Of a stretch of 64,000 bases of DNA, positions 1 to 8,015 are shown in pieces (position 1 is the first letter of the stretch; every line of letters starts with the position of its first letter). A model generated the notes under the pieces. That model was not told the origin of the DNA. It searched no databases and saw only the letters and a program-made list of their open reading frames with translations. The DNA comes from Gemmatimonadota bacterium (GTDB lineage Bacteria > Gemmatimonadota > Gemmatimonadetes > Longimicrobiales > Gaopeijiaceae): NCBI GenBank assembly GCA_022827345.1, contig JAJDTB010000038.1, positions 62,001-126,000 of the forward strand, read 5' to 3'. Made by a program: the position numbers and the translations under genes.

Positions 1-642
1 CTCGAAACGACGGTCCGACGACAACCGCTCATTGAAGCGATTGAGCGCGCCGGCAAGTTTGTCCGAGCCCGGATCCAGCACGCGGCCCGCCCAGAAGGCG
101 TTGTCGGCCATGAGCAGCCCGCGCGGTCTCAGCAGACGCGCGGCCTCCTCCATGTAGGTCGTGTAGCGCTCCTTGTCGGCATCCAGAAACACGGCATCGA
201 AGGACCCGTCGGGACCCAGCCGAGCGAGCAGCTCGACCGCGTCGCCGACCCGCACGTCCACGCGATCCGCCAGACCGGCCTGCTCCACCGATCTCCGCGC
301 CACGGAGGCGTGCCCGGGGTCGATCTCGATCGTGACGAGCTTGCCGCCGGGCGGAAGCGCGCGTGCGATCCAGATCGCGGAGTAGCCGGCCAGCGTGCCC
401 ACTTCGAGCACCCGGCGCGCCCCGACGGCCCGCACCAGCAGCTGCAGGGCCCGGGCGGTGGCGGGCGGAAGCTGGATCCTGGGCATCTCCGCCTCGTCGG
501 CACGGGCCCGCACCCGGCGCAGTTGGTCGTCCTCGGCGGCGTAGAGGCGTTGGACGTACCCGTCGAGCGCGTCGTGGTCCAGCTCGGAGGGGTCTGGCGC
601 GCCGGAGGGGATCTTTCCGGGCGCCGCTGCGTCGTCAGCCAC
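1..642 (-). CDS. Class I SAM-dependent O-methyltransferase (C-terminus outside window)
   Basis: Translation from a GTG at 642 gives 214 residues before the window edge. SAM-binding motif I is seen at residues 79-89 (LEVGTLAGYSA), followed by an acidic end of strand 2 (IEID, 106-109). The metal-binding signature of catechol-type O-methyltransferases is also present: FLDADKERY at 152-160 and MADN at 178-181. This is the COG4122 family, which transfers a methyl group from SAM to a hydroxyl of a small aromatic acceptor in the cytoplasm with a divalent metal. The actual acceptor cannot be read from sequence. The GTG start overlaps the 3' end of the aminotransferase by 8 bases, so the two are very probably one transcription unit with coupled translation. 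The N-terminal 25 residues are low-complexity and could be trimmed by a later start. Family assignment is strong; substrate unknown. Confidence 0.87.
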   Translation of the reverse strand, partial: MADDAAAPGKIPSGAPDPSELDHDALDGYVQRLYAAEDDQLRRVRARADEAEMPRIQLPPATARALQLLVRAVGARRVLEVGTLAGYSAIWIARALPPGGKLVTIEIDPGHASVARRSVEQAGLADRVDVRVGDAVELLARLGPDGSFDAVFLDADKERYTTYMEEAARLLRPRGLLMADNAFWAGRVLDPGSDKLAGALNRFNERLSSDRRFE

Positions 643-1825
643 CCAGCACCGTCGCCATGCGCCGTACGCCCGCCTCGATCTCTTCGTCCGACGACGCGGT
701 GCTCATGCGGGCGAAGCGGGCGTCACCGAACGCCTCTCCGGGAACGATCGCAACCCCCGCCTCTTCGAGGACGCGCGCGCACACGTCGTTGGCGCAGGTC
801 AACTCGTCGTCGAAGACCCCGTCCACGCGGAAGTACAGGTAGAACGCCCCCGTGGGCATCACGTAGGGACAGCCGGGCAGAAGCTCGTCGAACAGGCGCG
901 CGACGAGGCCGCGGCGGCGGCGGAAAGCCTCGAGCATCCGGGCCTTGTCACGGGCGGCGTCTTCGCTTCGGGTGAGCCCTTCGAGGGCGGCGATCTGCGA
1001 CGGCGTCGCGGCGTTCAGCGAAACGTGGCTCTGGAAGGCGGACATCTTCGACGCCAGCTCGGCGGTCGTGTACGAGAAGCCGACGCGCCAGCCGGTCATC
1101 GCATATGCCTTGGACATCCCGTTGGCGACGACCAGGTGCCCTGCCGAGTCCGGGTCGAGGTCGAGCGCGCCCGGCGCCTTCCCGCCCTCGTCGCCGAAGT
1201 AGATCTCCTGGTAGATCTCGTCCGAAATGAGCGTCACGTCGCGGTCCCTCGCCCACTCGGCGATCGCGCCGAGTTCCTCCCTGGAATAGACGGCGCCGGT
1301 CGGATTCGACGGGGTCGACAGGATCAGCCCCTTGCTGCGCGGTGTGGCCGCCGTTTCAAGGTCGTCGGGAGTCAGCAGGAAGTCGCGGCTCTCGCTCCCC
1401 GCCACCGGCACCGGTTCCGCTCTGGCCAGCGTGACCATCTCCGGATAGGAGGTCCAGTACGGCGACCCGATCAGCACTTCGTCGCCGGGCCCGAAGAGGC
1501 AGAAGCAGGCGTTGTAGAGCGACTGCTTGGCCCCGGCCGAGACCACGACCCGGGCGCCGTCGGCCGGATACGCGGTGCCGGCGGTCATGTACTCCGCCGC
1601 CGCGGCGCGCAGTTCGGGGAGTCCGGCCGCGGGGGTGTAACGCGTGCGGCCATCCCTGATGCCCTGAATGGCCGCGGCCGAAATCCACTCGGGAGTGTCG
1701 AAGTCCGGCTCGCCTGCGCCGAGATTGATGATGTCGCGCCCGGCGGCGGCAAGCTTCTTCGCGAGAGTGCTGACCGCCACGGTCGCCGAGGGGCGCAGCT
1801 TTGCAATGTTGTCCGAAAAGGTCAT
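635..1825 (-). CDS. PLP-dependent aminotransferase, aspartate aminotransferase family (fold type I)
   Basis: This 396-residue protein has the normal length for subgroup I-gamma aspartate/aromatic aminotransferases. The landmarks are in order: LGAGEPDF at 35-42, SNPTGAVYS at 173-181 (Asn174 contacts PLP), SDEIYQEIYF at 201-210 (Asp and Tyr contacts), and NGMSKAYAMTGWRVGF at 235-250 with Lys239 as the Schiff-base lysine. A C-terminal FARMSTA segment supplies the carboxylate-binding arginine. It should transfer an amino group between an amino acid and 2-oxoglutarate in the cytoplasm; the motif set is typical of aspC/aatA-like enzymes, but aromatic or prephenate specificity cannot be excluded. 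It is the first gene of a two-gene unit with the O-methyltransferase. The ATG at 1825 lies about 40 bases from the divergently transcribed DsbA-fold gene, so the intergenic stretch must hold both promoters. Confidence 0.93.
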   Translation of the reverse strand: MTFSDNIAKLRPSATVAVSTLAKKLAAAGRDIINLGAGEPDFDTPEWISAAAIQGIRDGRTRYTPAAGLPELRAAAAEYMTAGTAYPADGARVVVSAGAKQSLYNACFCLFGPGDEVLIGSPYWTSYPEMVTLARAEPVPVAGSESRDFLLTPDDLETAATPRSKGLILSTPSNPTGAVYSREELGAIAEWARDRDVTLISDEIYQEIYFGDEGGKAPGALDLDPDSAGHLVVANGMSKAYAMTGWRVGFSYTTAELASKMSAFQSHVSLNAATPSQIAALEGLTRSEDAARDKARMLEAFRRRRGLVARLFDELLPGCPYVMPTGAFYLYFRVDGVFDDELTCANDVCARVLEEAGVAIVPGEAFGDARFARMSTASSDEEIEAGVRRMATVLGG

Positions 1826-1863
1826 CGGTTAGGGTTACTCAATTCTGTTGGTAGAGGAAGGAG

Positions 1864-2526
1864 TTGTCGGTGGAATCACACGGATCACAGGGAGCCGAGC
1901 GGGAAATAAGCCGACCCGGTGACGGGTTTGCAACCCCGCGGAGCACCCCGAACGCCTTCTACTTCGATTTTGTCGACCCGGTGTGCTACGTGGTCGCCCA
2001 CATGATCGAGGCGGCCGGCGCGGCGGCGCTGGTGGCCTGGCGCGGCTTCGAGCTTCGCCCTCCCCCGGCCGCGCTGATCGATCCGCGCCACGACGCCTGG
2101 CGGGACCGGCACTCCCGCGCACTCGCGCTGGCCGAGCACGCGGGAGCCGATCGTCCGTCCGAGCCGGCCCTCCTCCCATGGACGCGCAAGGCACACGAGC
2201 TCTGTGAATTCGCACGGGAGCGGGCGTGCGCGCATCGTATCCGGCGCGCCCTTTTCCGGGCCCATTTTGTCGATCACGCCGACATCGGCCGCATCGATTC
2301 GCTGGTCGACATCGCGGTTCGGGCCGGGCTGGACCGGACGGAGGCCAAGGCCGTGCTGGATGTCGATCGCTTCACCGGCGCGGTTCTGGCGGATCGCGAA
2401 TCGGCGCAGGCGCGGGGGATCGCCGACGTCCCGGCACTCGTCTCCAGCACCGGGAGTCTGGTTGACTCGGGCAACCGGAGCGAGATTATGGGTTGGATCG
2501 AATGCTGCACCCCGAACACCGAATAG
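1864..2526 (+). CDS. DsbA-fold / 2-hydroxychromene-2-carboxylate isomerase-like protein
   Basis: The product is 220 residues from a TTG at 1864 (a GTG at 1870 is an alternative). The opening FYFDFVDPVCYVV matches the first strand and active-site turn of the DsbA/HCCA-isomerase/FrnE superfamily, here as DPVC with only one cysteine rather than a CxxC pair. The C-terminal third contains the expected GIADVPAL loop with the conserved cis-proline. The middle is helical, as expected for the inserted helical subdomain. With one cysteine it is unlikely to be a dithiol oxidase; a glutathione-dependent isomerase or transferase role fits better. No signal peptide is seen, so it is probably cytoplasmic. 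It is transcribed away from the aminotransferase and is followed 15 bases downstream by the small unknown gene. Superfamily is fairly safe, reaction is not. Confidence 0.7.
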   Translation: MSVESHGSQGAEREISRPGDGFATPRSTPNAFYFDFVDPVCYVVAHMIEAAGAAALVAWRGFELRPPPAALIDPRHDAWRDRHSRALALAEHAGADRPSEPALLPWTRKAHELCEFARERACAHRIRRALFRAHFVDHADIGRIDSLVDIAVRAGLDRTEAKAVLDVDRFTGAVLADRESAQARGIADVPALVSSTGSLVDSGNRSEIMGWIECCTPNTE

Positions 2527-2541
2527 GAGCAACCAGTCGAA

Positions 2542-2847
2542 ATGGCAGGGTATCAGCGAAAGACGGCCCTGGGCCCCAAGGAGGTTCTGGCCAGGGCGGA
2601 AACCCACCTTCCCAGGTACATCGGGCTCATGCGTTCCAAGCACTCGTCGCACGGGGCCACCTACATCGGCAAGGAAGGCACGGTGGTGCTCACCGCCCAC
2701 CGCCACGGGCCGTTCACGGACGTCACGGCCCTTACGGACCGGCTCAGGACGTCGCGGATGGACTACGAGATCCAGCGTTTCCTCAACGTCCTGCCCTATG
2801 AACATGGAGAAGCGGTGGGCCCGGAACCCGGCGACCCGGGTCAGTAG
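2542..2847 (+). CDS. Hypothetical protein, 101 residues
   Basis: An ATG-started open frame sits 15 bases after the DsbA-fold gene and 21 bases before the DEAD-box-like gene, on the same strand, so it looks like the middle gene of a short operon. The protein is soluble, basic in its first half and contains a strand-rich centre (ATYIGKEGTVVLTAHRHGPF). There are no cysteines, membrane segments or motifs that I recognise. The end is acidic and proline-rich. The third-position GC bias resembles that of neighbouring real genes, and no competing frame makes better sense. I do not recognise the family and propose no function. Confidence 0.6.
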   Translation: MAGYQRKTALGPKEVLARAETHLPRYIGLMRSKHSSHGATYIGKEGTVVLTAHRHGPFTDVTALTDRLRTSRMDYEIQRFLNVLPYEHGEAVGPEPGDPGQ

Positions 2848-2868
2848 CTCATCGCAACACCCCCCCTT

Positions 2869-4554
2869 ATGACAACTTTCGAGCACCTGCCACTCGGTCC
2901 CGAGACCGTGGCGGCCCTGGCAGCCGAGGGGATGGAGGTGCCGACCCCCTTCCAGTCCGCGGCGATCCCCGTGATCGCGCGCGGCAACGACCTCATCGGA
3001 CGCGCCGGACCCGGTAGCGGTACGCTGGTCGCGTACGGCGCGCCGCTCATCGAGCGCATCGAGGGAGGCACCGGTTCGCCCGCCTGCCTGGTCCTCTGCA
3101 CGGGCCATCGGCAGGCCACCGAACTCGCCCGCTCGCTGGCGACGCTGTGCGACTCCGCAGGCTTGCGCGCGGGCGCCCTGGCCCCGCACTGGAACCACCC
3201 CGAGCTCGCCGACATCCTCTTCGTACCGGCCGACCGTCTGAGCGCGCTGTACGACGGCACGGTGCGAGTCGATGCCGTGCGCGCGGTCGTCTTCCACGAT
3301 GGCGACGGCCTGGTGAAGAGCGTCCCGGCCGACCGTCTCGAAGCGCTGCTCACGGGGCTGCCGAGCGGCTGCCAGCGCATCTTCTGCGGTCTCCCGTTCG
3401 GGCCCGGCCTGAGTTCGCTGGCGCGGCGCTTCACCTCAAAGGCAGTCACCATCCCACCGGGCGACGATACTCGAAGGCCGTCGCGGAAGAAGTCCAAGCC
3501 GGTGCGCGACCTGCACTTCTCGGTCACCGAGGGCGACGATGCGGAGGCCGCGCTGGCGCTCGTGTCCAGCCTGCTGGGCGATTCCACGCTCCACGTCCTT
3601 CTCTACACGGCTTCCGCCGACCAGGCGGCGGACCTGGGCGACTTCCTGGCCGTGCACGGGTACGCCTCCGGCCCGCCAGGCGACGCCACCGCACCCGTTT
3701 GGCTATGCCCCGGCGAAGAGGACGGCGCACGCGAGGTCCTCGATGGAATGCACGATCCCTCCCGGGTGGCGACCGTCTCCTGCGGCGTGCCGCCAGGGAC
3801 CGAAAGCGCCAGGACCAGGCATTGCGGCGGCGGCCCCGCCTGGGCACTGCCTGCCGTGCGCGAGTTGGGGCACCTCAGGCAGGTCGCCTCCGACGCCGGG
3901 CTGAAGCTCAAGCGCATCCGCCCCGACCGTCCGAAGCGCGTCTCGGGAAGACTCGACGAACTCGCCGACCGTCTGCACGAAGCGGCGCGCGCGCCCGAAG
4001 CCACGCCCTACTACCTCCTGGTGGAGTCCCTCCTCGAACGCTTCACCGCGGCGGAGGTTGCCGCGGCCGCCCTCCTCCTCCTCGACCGCGATTCAGGCGG
4101 GAAGCCGGCCGCAATGCGCGGCGGCTCCGCCGCTGGCGCCGCCGTCCCCGAGAGCTGGGTGCGCCTCTTCGTCTCCGCCGGGCAGCGAGACGAACTCGGT
4201 CCCGGCGACATCCTGGGCGCGATCACCAACGAGTCGGGGCTCGACGGCAAACGAGTGGGCCGGATCGATGTCCGCGAGAGCCACTCCCTCGTGGAGGTGT
4301 ACCAGAGCGATGCCAAAAAGGTGATCGGCGCGCTGAACGGCACCACGCTGGGAGGCCGCAGCCTGCGCGTCGACTACGATCGGGCGAAAGACCGCCGGCC
4401 CGGGGGCAAACCGTCCGGTGGTCCTTCGCGGCCGGGACGCGGTCCTTCGCGGCCCTCCGGGCGTCCTTCAAAGCCGGGACGCGGCCCGTCCGGGGGTCCG
4501 GGTGGTCCGGGCAGGAGTCCGTGGAAGAAGCCGCGCGTGCACCGAGACCGGTGA
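2869..4554 (+). CDS. DEAD-box helicase-like protein with degenerate ATPase motifs and C-terminal DbpA-type RNA-binding domain
   Basis: The protein is 561 residues long. The N-terminus keeps the Q motif layout (PTPFQSAAIPVIARGNDLI, about residues 24-42), but motif I reads AGPGSGTLVAYG, where the P-loop lysine of AxTGSGKT is missing. The DEAD position is VVFHDGDGLV, and the SAT motif position is IFCGLPFG. The second RecA-like domain lacks the arginine-finger HRxGR motif. After about residue 425 there is a DbpA-type RRM-like domain (VRLFVSAGQRDELGPGDILG to LRVDYD), then a Gly/Pro/Arg/Ser-rich basic tail. Family knowledge: DbpA-type domains bind rRNA and the G/R-rich tail adds unspecific RNA binding. 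Inference: this is an ATPase-dead RNA-binding paralogue, perhaps a ribosome-assembly or RNA-chaperone factor. The frame is intact over its length, so it is not a decaying pseudogene. Confidence 0.8.
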   Translation: MTTFEHLPLGPETVAALAAEGMEVPTPFQSAAIPVIARGNDLIGRAGPGSGTLVAYGAPLIERIEGGTGSPACLVLCTGHRQATELARSLATLCDSAGLRAGALAPHWNHPELADILFVPADRLSALYDGTVRVDAVRAVVFHDGDGLVKSVPADRLEALLTGLPSGCQRIFCGLPFGPGLSSLARRFTSKAVTIPPGDDTRRPSRKKSKPVRDLHFSVTEGDDAEAALALVSSLLGDSTLHVLLYTASADQAADLGDFLAVHGYASGPPGDATAPVWLCPGEEDGAREVLDGMHDPSRVATVSCGVPPGTESARTRHCGGGPAWALPAVRELGHLRQVASDAGLKLKRIRPDRPKRVSGRLDELADRLHEAARAPEATPYYLLVESLLERFTAAEVAAAALLLLDRDSGGKPAAMRGGSAAGAAVPESWVRLFVSAGQRDELGPGDILGAITNESGLDGKRVGRIDVRESHSLVEVYQSDAKKVIGALNGTTLGGRSLRVDYDRAKDRRPGGKPSGGPSRPGRGPSRPSGRPSKPGRGPSGGPGGPGRSPWKKPRVHRDR

Positions 4555-4584
4555 GGCACCGGGCCGGCAAGGCGCGACGAGAGG

Positions 4585-4603
4585 GGAATAGCAGCGCTAT
4601 TCG
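4585..4603. terminator. Inverted repeat between convergent genes, possible bidirectional terminator
   Basis: GAATAGC-AGC-GCTATTC (4586-4602) is a perfect 7-bp stem with a 3-base loop, extended outward by G-C pairs. It lies 31 bases past the stop of the DEAD-box-like gene and about 85 bases past the stop of the minus-strand small membrane protein gene. No T-run follows on either strand, so it may be a mere transcript-end hairpin or a repeated extragenic element. Confidence 0.35.
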
Positions 4604-4688
4604 CCCGAGGAGCAACGCATAGCGGAAGCGATCCAGCCCGGATCCATCGCCGGTCGAATGCCGCGGGGATTCCTCCGCGGGCTCCCAA

Positions 4689-4895
4689 CTAGGCCGCCAT
4701 TTCGTCGCGGCGCCTCCGGATCATCCGATAGAGGAAGAAACCGGCCGCGACGAACAGGCCGATCTTGAGGCCGGTCAGCAGCAGCCCGAACAGCATTCCC
4801 AGAATCGGACTCGCCGCGGCGAGCAGCAGCTTGAGCAGCAGGACGCTGACGGCGCCGGTCGCAGCGACCGCGCCCAGTGTCTTCACGTAGTGCAT
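4689..4895 (-). CDS. Small membrane protein, 68 residues
   Basis: The product has two hydrophobic segments, roughly residues 7-31 (AATGAVSVLLLKLLLAAASP and on) and 35-56 (GLLLTGLKIGLFVAAGFFLY), and ends in a strongly basic RMIRRRRDEMAA tail, which predicts a hairpin with the tail in the cytoplasm. A purine-rich GGAGGAGAT stretch just upstream of the ATG at 4895 is a good ribosome-binding site. The gene stands alone, convergent with the DEAD-box-like gene. No family recognised; similar short helical-hairpin proteins are often stress-related, but nothing here proves that. Confidence 0.65.
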   Translation of the reverse strand: MHYVKTLGAVAATGAVSVLLLKLLLAAASPILGMLFGLLLTGLKIGLFVAAGFFLYRMIRRRRDEMAA

Positions 4896-5010
4896 TCCAT
4901 CTCCTCCGAGTTCGATCTCGCGGACCGGCGAAACGCTGCCCGGCCCACAGAATGGTTCAACGCATTGCGACCCGAACGCAAACCGGCTGGGCGGTGCGTC
5001 CTGCAGATCC

Positions 5011-7431
5011 CTACCGGCGGAACCTGTAGGAGAGTTTCATGAACAGGCCCTCGGCTTCGGGGCGCACATCGCGGAACCGGAACGCCTCCATGTCTTCCAT
5101 CGTCCGCGAATACCCGACGAAGAAGACCGTGCCCGGCGTGGGCTCGTAGCTGAGCAGCGTCTCGACCGAGAAGTCATTGGACTCCCGACCGGTGATCGAA
5201 CGGCATGATTCCGCGACGCAGTACGCAACCTCGTCGCCGCCGGTCGGGGTCAGCAGCGTGCCGCGCTCCTGGCTGCCGTACTCCAGGATCACCCGGAACA
5301 TCAGCGCGCGATTGAACTGATACTGGGCCCTGGCCCGTGGAATCGTCGCGCTCGAGTAGACCGAACCGTCGCGCTGCCGCAGCAGGTTGGTGTGCCGGAC
5401 CCCGACTTCGGCGCTGAGATTGGTCGTCGGGAAGAGGTTCAGGCTCGCGTCGCCCGACCAGGAATCGGCGATGTCGACCGGCGTATCGGTAATGAAATCG
5501 AAGAGCGGCGTCTCGGACCGGGTGAATCTGATGTTGCCGCGGACCCGGTCGAAGGGGCTCACCCAGATGAAGACCGTGCCCGAGTTCAGGCCCTGGAAGA
5601 GGGACTGGTCCGGGAAGAAGGGCCTGCTGTCTCCGCCGGGGGAGGCGGCGAAAAGGCCGTCGTAGTCGGTCGGGTTGAACTGGAAGTAGGTGCGAGAGTA
5701 GTTCCCGAAAATCGTGATGTTGTTGCGGAACGAAACGCTCCCGCCGAGCCGCATGCGCCGTTCCTCGGCCCAGTTGCGCTGCCAGAACGCGTCGTGGTCC
5801 CAGAACCCTTCCACTTCGAGGCTGGGGCCCCAGCGCTCGATCAGGTCTCCGGGACTCCCGCGGAAGTTGTAGCTGACCGAGGAGCGGAGCTGCGCCGTGC
5901 CCGTGCGGCGAATGAAGCCGCTGCCGGCGAGGAAATCGTCCGTGACGTCCAGCATGCTGGCGTCGAACTGGAAATTGCGGCCGGAGCGGGCGAACTGCGC
6001 CGAGACGATCGAGCCGTTGGTCCGGTCGGTGGTGCCCTCGGCGGTGCGGCTGCCCGCGGCGAGCAGCGTCATGGTGTAGCGCTGCTGAAACTGGAAGCGT
6101 CCGTCGAAGCCCAGGACGCGGTTGAAGCGGTCGCCCTCGTAGGTCCGGTCGGTGTACACCATGCCGATGTTGGACGTCGTGCCGAGGTCGCGCCGAACCC
6201 GCAGGATGTTGACGATGGGATGTGCGAGCTCACCCGAACCGCTCGGATGCGATACGTCGTCCACGGCGTTCAGGAAGCCGGCGTTGAAGTTGCCGACCTT
6301 GCCCTGCAGCTTCGCACCCGCCACCGGATTCACGATGGACCGGGTGTAGACGAGCTGCTGGGGAAGCCGGAAGATCTCCGTCCCTTCGAGGAAGAAGGGG
6401 CGCTTTTCGCGCAGATACAGGGCAAACCGCTCGTTGACGGCGATCTGGCCGGCGTCGGCCTCGACCTGGGAGAAATCGGGGTTGTACGTCCCGTCCAGGG
6501 TCAGGTTGGAGGTGATGCCGTAGGTCACGTTCAAGCCGAAGTCGCCGTCGATCCCCCCGCGCTCCAGGGCACCGGTGCTTCCGTCGTAGACGCCCTGCTT
6601 GGAGAAGGTCTGCACCGGATTGACCTCGAGGAAGAGGCCGGCATCCAGATTACGGAGTCCGGAGAGTCTGCCGAACTGCTCCATCCTGTTGGCCACGTTC
6701 GCGGTGACCGGCGCCCACGACTCCGAGTAGCCGTTGCGCGCGATTCGCCGCTCGATCTGCAGCCCCCAGTCCTGAACCTCGGCCTCCTTGAACTTGATGC
6801 TCTTGAGAGGGAGCTTCACCTCGACCGAATAGCCCCAGTCGTAGACCCGCCCTTCGGACTCCCACACGAAATCGGGATTCCAATCGATCGGCGGACCCAT
6901 GCGGCGCTCGCGCCGGCCCCCGCCGCCCACCACCCAGAGCCCGTCCTGCTGGACGCCCAGCGGGTTGACCATGATCACGTAGCCGCGCCGGCGGTCGTCG
7001 AAGGTGTCCAGGATGAAGCGGACGTAGTCATCCGAAAAACCGTAGGAGTCGCGGTCTCCCAGCGTGGCCCGCACTCCGCCCTCGACATCGTCGTAGGCAC
7101 TGACGCTGAAGTAGAGCGCGTCGTCCGTGAGCAGCACCCGGGCTTCGGTGCGCTGCGTGGCCGGCACGCCCTCGACAGGGTCGAACTGGGTGAAGCCCGT
7201 GAGCACCGGCGCGTTCTCCCACGCTTCGTCGTCGAGGACGCCGTCGATGTCGATCGCGGCGGCGGCCAGCTTCGGGCTGGGAACGACAAGAGCCCCGGTG
7301 CTGCCGTCGTACTCTACGCCCGTCGGTTCGCTGGACGCGTCGGGGGTCGGCGTCGCGCGCTCGGAAAGCACCTGCGCATCCTGCCCGGCACCCGCCAGCA
7401 GGGTGGCTACTGTTGCGAAAATCGATATCAT
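5011..7431 (-). CDS. DUF5916 outer-membrane protein with N-terminal CBM9-like domain
   Basis: I choose the ATG at 7431 (806 residues) because it opens a signal peptide (MISIFATVATLLAGAGQDAQ); the frame stays open 40 codons upstream, but that part is basic and unlike a leader. After a short linker comes a CBM9-like beta-sandwich (IDIDGVLDDEAWENAPVL, about residues 50-70, to MVNPLGVQQDG, about 155). Then comes a DUF5916 barrel with alternating strands and aromatic girdles, ending in LSYRFRR at the C-terminus. Such proteins occur in Bacteroidota, Gemmatimonadota and Acidobacteriota outer membranes. The role is not established; the sandwich suggests carbohydrate or polymer binding at the surface. 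It is monocistronic, with 170 bases to the convergent-side membrane protein gene and a divergent small gene upstream. Confidence 0.85.
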   Translation of the reverse strand: MISIFATVATLLAGAGQDAQVLSERATPTPDASSEPTGVEYDGSTGALVVPSPKLAAAAIDIDGVLDDEAWENAPVLTGFTQFDPVEGVPATQRTEARVLLTDDALYFSVSAYDDVEGGVRATLGDRDSYGFSDDYVRFILDTFDDRRRGYVIMVNPLGVQQDGLWVVGGGGRRERRMGPPIDWNPDFVWESEGRVYDWGYSVEVKLPLKSIKFKEAEVQDWGLQIERRIARNGYSESWAPVTANVANRMEQFGRLSGLRNLDAGLFLEVNPVQTFSKQGVYDGSTGALERGGIDGDFGLNVTYGITSNLTLDGTYNPDFSQVEADAGQIAVNERFALYLREKRPFFLEGTEIFRLPQQLVYTRSIVNPVAGAKLQGKVGNFNAGFLNAVDDVSHPSGSGELAHPIVNILRVRRDLGTTSNIGMVYTDRTYEGDRFNRVLGFDGRFQFQQRYTMTLLAAGSRTAEGTTDRTNGSIVSAQFARSGRNFQFDASMLDVTDDFLAGSGFIRRTGTAQLRSSVSYNFRGSPGDLIERWGPSLEVEGFWDHDAFWQRNWAEERRMRLGGSVSFRNNITIFGNYSRTYFQFNPTDYDGLFAASPGGDSRPFFPDQSLFQGLNSGTVFIWVSPFDRVRGNIRFTRSETPLFDFITDTPVDIADSWSGDASLNLFPTTNLSAEVGVRHTNLLRQRDGSVYSSATIPRARAQYQFNRALMFRVILEYGSQERGTLLTPTGGDEVAYCVAESCRSITGRESNDFSVETLLSYEPTPGTVFFVGYSRTMEDMEAFRFRDVRPEAEGLFMKLSYRFRR

Positions 7432-7579
7432 CGAATCGTGTCTTCCACGCTTTGTTCTTCGTGTACCCGGTCGGCGCCGCGACTCCACCGGATCCCGCGC
7501 AGGGTGGTCGGAGGCGGACAGCCATGAAATATAGTCGACTCTTGAGGACACCCCCGGATCACAAACCGTTGAGGGCTCC

Positions 7580-7792
7580 GTGGCCAGCTTTAGCGAACGT
7601 CAGAAAGAGGAGTTGCTGGATCAGGTCGCTGGGGGCGCAGGCACTCCTGAATGCCCCCGGTGCGGCGGCGCGTGCGCCGTCCTCCGGGTAGGGCCCAGAG
7701 ACGATGTCGCGTATGTCCGCCACCGGATCGTGGTGCGCTGCGCCGGTTGCATGCACAGCTGCGTGATCGATGCTCCGGGGCCGCGTGGATGA
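7580..7792 (+). CDS. Small zinc-ribbon-like protein, 70 residues
   Basis: From a GTG at 7580, the product has two cysteine knuckles: CPRCGGAC at about residues 25-32 and CAGCMHSC at about 54-61. They are spaced as in small zinc ribbons that bind one zinc and often contact nucleic acid or protein. The helix at the start (FSERQKEELLDQV) is amphipathic. It is transcribed divergently from the DUF5916 gene. The frame has the same third-position GC bias as neighbouring genes, and the cysteine pairs argue that it is real. No annotated family comes to mind; its target is unknown. Confidence 0.5.
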   Translation: MASFSERQKEELLDQVAGGAGTPECPRCGGACAVLRVGPRDDVAYVRHRIVVRCAGCMHSCVIDAPGPRG

Positions 7793-7944
7793 ACGGGCCT
7801 GCGAGGCTGTGGCGGCATCGACCGGGGGCGGGACGGGCGGAGTGGCCCGTGTGTCCGCGGCAGGCTATGGTTCTCGCGAAGGGCGAGAAGCAGGGCGGGC
7901 TCGTCTGAAGAGGAACGCAGAGCGGAGTCCTGGGGACGAGAATA

Positions 7945-7981
7945 GTAAAGCAAACATGACATTCTGTAATATTTACTTTAC
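7945..7981. promoter_or_regulatory. Tandem operator pair, 21-bp period (shared with 33861-33897)
   Basis: Two 16-base sites lie in an unusually AT-rich patch: GTAAAGCAAACATGAC at 7945-7960 and GTAATATTTACTTTAC at 7966-7981. The second agrees at 14 of 16 positions with GTAATGTTTACATTAC at 33861-33876, and the first at 11 of 16. In both places the site starts are exactly 21 bases apart, two helical turns, so one regulator dimer pair could bind the same face. The pair ends 34 bases before the ATG of the PorV-like gene, where a promoter would be expected. The regulator is unknown. Confidence 0.6.
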
Positions 7982-8015
7982 ATCACATTCCGCTGGGGGC
8001 AGCGGTCCGGCGGGC

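Noticed and set aside
306-975. Plus-strand frames at the beginning of the window
   Set aside because: They are antisense to the O-methyltransferase and aminotransferase, whose motifs are complete on the minus strand.
5392-7527. A 711-codon plus-strand frame
   Set aside because: Antisense to the DUF5916 gene, with no domain and the biased composition of a shadow frame in high-GC DNA.
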